Source: Balanoglossus misakiensis
Taxonomy: Eukaryota > Hemichordata
DNA length: 64,000 nt
Reading direction: 5' to 3'
Assembly: GCA_040954595.2 (NCBI GenBank)
Contig: CM082578.2
Span: forward strand, 7,626,001 to 7,690,000
The position numbers and the translations under genes are program-made. The notes under the pieces are model-generated. The model was given only the letters and a program-made list of their open reading frames with translations. It was not told the origin of the DNA and made no database searches. Positions 61,817-64,000 of the stretch are shown here, piece after piece (the stretch's first letter is position 1; each line of letters starts with the position of its first letter).

Positions 61817-64000
61817 TTTGCATATTTCATACTTGTTTGTACTAAAATCATTTATTCTAAGAAAAAAGCATAAATCTGGCCAATTTGAAACTAGAGGCCC
61901 CTGTTTCAGTATGGAAGTGGATATATTTCATCCAGCGTTGATAACAATCTTGTAATAAAACAGTGCAATAGAATGAATAATCTTTCTCCAGTGTAACATA
62001 TCTTCAAACATTAGTATATGTTGACTTTCTTGCATCCATCACTTCTTATCATTTCCTGTAGTCCTTAGTACCCACTTGTGATTGATGAAGGTGTGTGGAA
62101 ATGTTATGAAAAAGCAATAATTGGCCATTTCCTGTTCTAGTCATACATCTGATGTATTGGCATCACATTTTCTTTTATCCCAAACGATCTGAGACACGAA
62201 ATCCACTGGGTTTCTTTTATCGCAGTGATCACTGAAGATTTCACAAGATTGATGTAAAAATCACGCAATAAAATCATTCTGCATTGGTTGGTGCAAATTG
62301 AATGTGATGTAGGTAGCTTGTGGATCATAGACTAGTGGGGAAGGGCTTATGGGGATCTATACAGTGACTGATATTGGAAGTCACCCATTTATTTGTAGGT
62401 TAAGGGCCTGAGTATGACATGTACAACTTGGTTTATTACTAAATTAGCTGTATCTGCCGTATGTCCTTTGCAATCTTGCCATGTGCAGGAATGTTTGCAA
62501 TCACTGCAATGTGCTCGGAGTATTTGAACAGCCAGCTAGCATTTTTGGAATATACTTCCAACCTACAATACTTCTCACTTGTTTATATGTTTATAGAATA
62601 CAGTCCGGTAATGTAAAACTTTACTTTGGAAACTTTTTGGACACCACTTTTGTCATGCCTGAAAGTTATGTTATCCTATTTTTAAGGGACAAAGTTGACC
62701 GTTTTGAAATTCTGCTGGTTATTTTAGTTTCTTCAGTGAACGGTTGTCAGATCTCCACTCATTCTGTGTACGGACATACCACATTTTAATAGTACTTTCA
62801 TTTCAAAAATGGGAAGTTGGACTTCTATAATACAAGGGACTGGGGGTGGAAAGGGTTACTGTAAAGTTCAGAAGTGGCATCATAGGGTTGGTGAGAGTTT
62901 TTTTTATCGGTGTGTACAAATCACTTGGAGTGCCATGTCCGCAGCTGATTTCATTGAACTCGGAGCATGTTTGACATGTCTCATGTGTGATGGGTAGATT
63001 ACAACACACTGTGTGTGGGTAATCTGTGGGCTGCACTCGGTTGTGATCACATATACATTGGACCGAAACTCAACAAAATATGAGTGAAGAACTGTATTCT
63101 TGAGATTGCTGTATGTTACTGGCAGAACTCCAAACACGCCCTTCAGGCTATTATTTGTACTAAATTTATATGAGGCTGATTTGCTGGTGTTGAGCTAGGC
63201 TTTCATTTCAAGTCACTTCATTAGTGAAACCAATTCAACTCACCATAGCTTGCTTGCTGTGCTAACAGTATGACGATTGAAAGTTGAATACTGTTTATGC
63301 TTTGCTTGTGTGCTAGAGATTTACAGAAGTTTGTAGAGAAAATTTAATCTGGTGTTTACTCTTTTGAGTCTTTTACTCCCCAGTTTGTGTATCAAATTAA
63401 ACATCTGAAGATTTCGAGAAACAGCTACAAACTGGTGGAGTACTTTTATTTACTGTGTCAGGAGGGAGACAACATTCTACAGGAGTATTCTTGAACAAAA
63501 GTGCTAATTTTATCATTGGAGTGTAACTTCATTATATTTCTCTGTCCCTAAGGAAGGGAAGGGCAACCTAAAAATGTGCTACTTATATGACAATCTGCCA
63601 TAAACTTTTAAAGCTGAATCTTAAAAGCTGAAGAAAAAATTTAACTTACATGAGACTGCAGTGTACATGTATATACCGGTACAGTGTACATTATTTACAT
63701 GTATAGTCACAAAATATTTAACAACTTTATTGGATGTTATAGATGTTTTTCACTGTGTACAGTGTGTTCATAGGTAACAATTGATAGTGAACTCAAATGA
63801 CCTCATTTGCATGTTACCATGGCTACATTTCCTGGCCATCTTGACAAGTAGATGAAATCTTCAGTAATAGACACAAATTTCACTCTCCACTTCAATTGGA
63901 AATAGATGCCTGCGTGCCATTAAAAACGTGGCAATTCATTAAACATTGATAATAAAGCACCGAGCAACATCTTTAGCTCAGTATTACATTCCTTTCAAGT

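Larger units (their letters stand above)
60753..64000 (+). other. SLC6 intron 1 (runs off the window)
   Basis: No further SLC6 exon or other gene is recognised up to the end. Contains two adjoining palindromic elements (61,506-61,816) and a GTTACCATGGCTAC X-box-like site near 63,814-63,827. Confidence 0.6.

Overview
The window is nuclear DNA from an animal. Genes are split by GT-AG introns, the intergenic DNA is AT-rich with many foldback elements and short repeats, and every recognisable protein is a metazoan one. The proteins resemble vertebrate orthologues almost end to end, but a single BRPF-family gene sits where vertebrates have three. Together with the gene pairing described below, this fits an invertebrate deuterostome (lancelet, hemichordate or echinoderm grade). 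That placement is inference; I cannot name the species.

Layout. 1-10,329: no gene I can support; two RFX-like X-boxes, a small CpG-rich patch and one MITE. 10,330-20,901 (minus): a complete 12-exon BRPF gene (peregrin/BRD1 type, 1,348 aa), the scaffold of MOZ/MORF-type histone acetyltransferase complexes. 20,902-30,150: its promoter side, then gene-free DNA with an ATC microsatellite, a perfect hairpin and a 4-kb tandem array of about 555-bp units (25,120-29,101), each holding three 13-bp palindromes. 30,151-32,297 (plus): TMEM243, 4 exons, 116 aa. 36,516-43,5xx (minus): DMTF1, a Myb-like transcription factor with 17 coding exons, 761 aa and an upstream non-coding exon. 43,896-49,269 (plus): SUCLG2, the GTP-specific beta subunit of mitochondrial succinyl-CoA ligase, 11 exons, 435 aa. 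54,175 and 60,521 (plus): two closely similar first coding exons of an SLC6 neurotransmitter/osmolyte transporter, with no second exon between them or before the window ends.

Relationships. TMEM243 and DMTF1 converge tail to tail, the same arrangement I recall for the human pair on 7q21, and poly(A) signals on the two strands lie about 35 bp apart near 35.2 kb. DMTF1 and SUCLG2 are divergent and share an intergenic promoter of roughly 330 bp. The two SLC6 exons are best read as alternative first exons with separate promoters feeding one transporter body that lies beyond 64,000. Exon joins of the four complete genes were worked out by hand from splice sites; all reading phases close without a frameshift.

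Most of the rest is introns or intergenic DNA with non-autonomous DNA transposons recognised only by their terminal inverted repeats. No rRNA, tRNA or CRISPR was seen.
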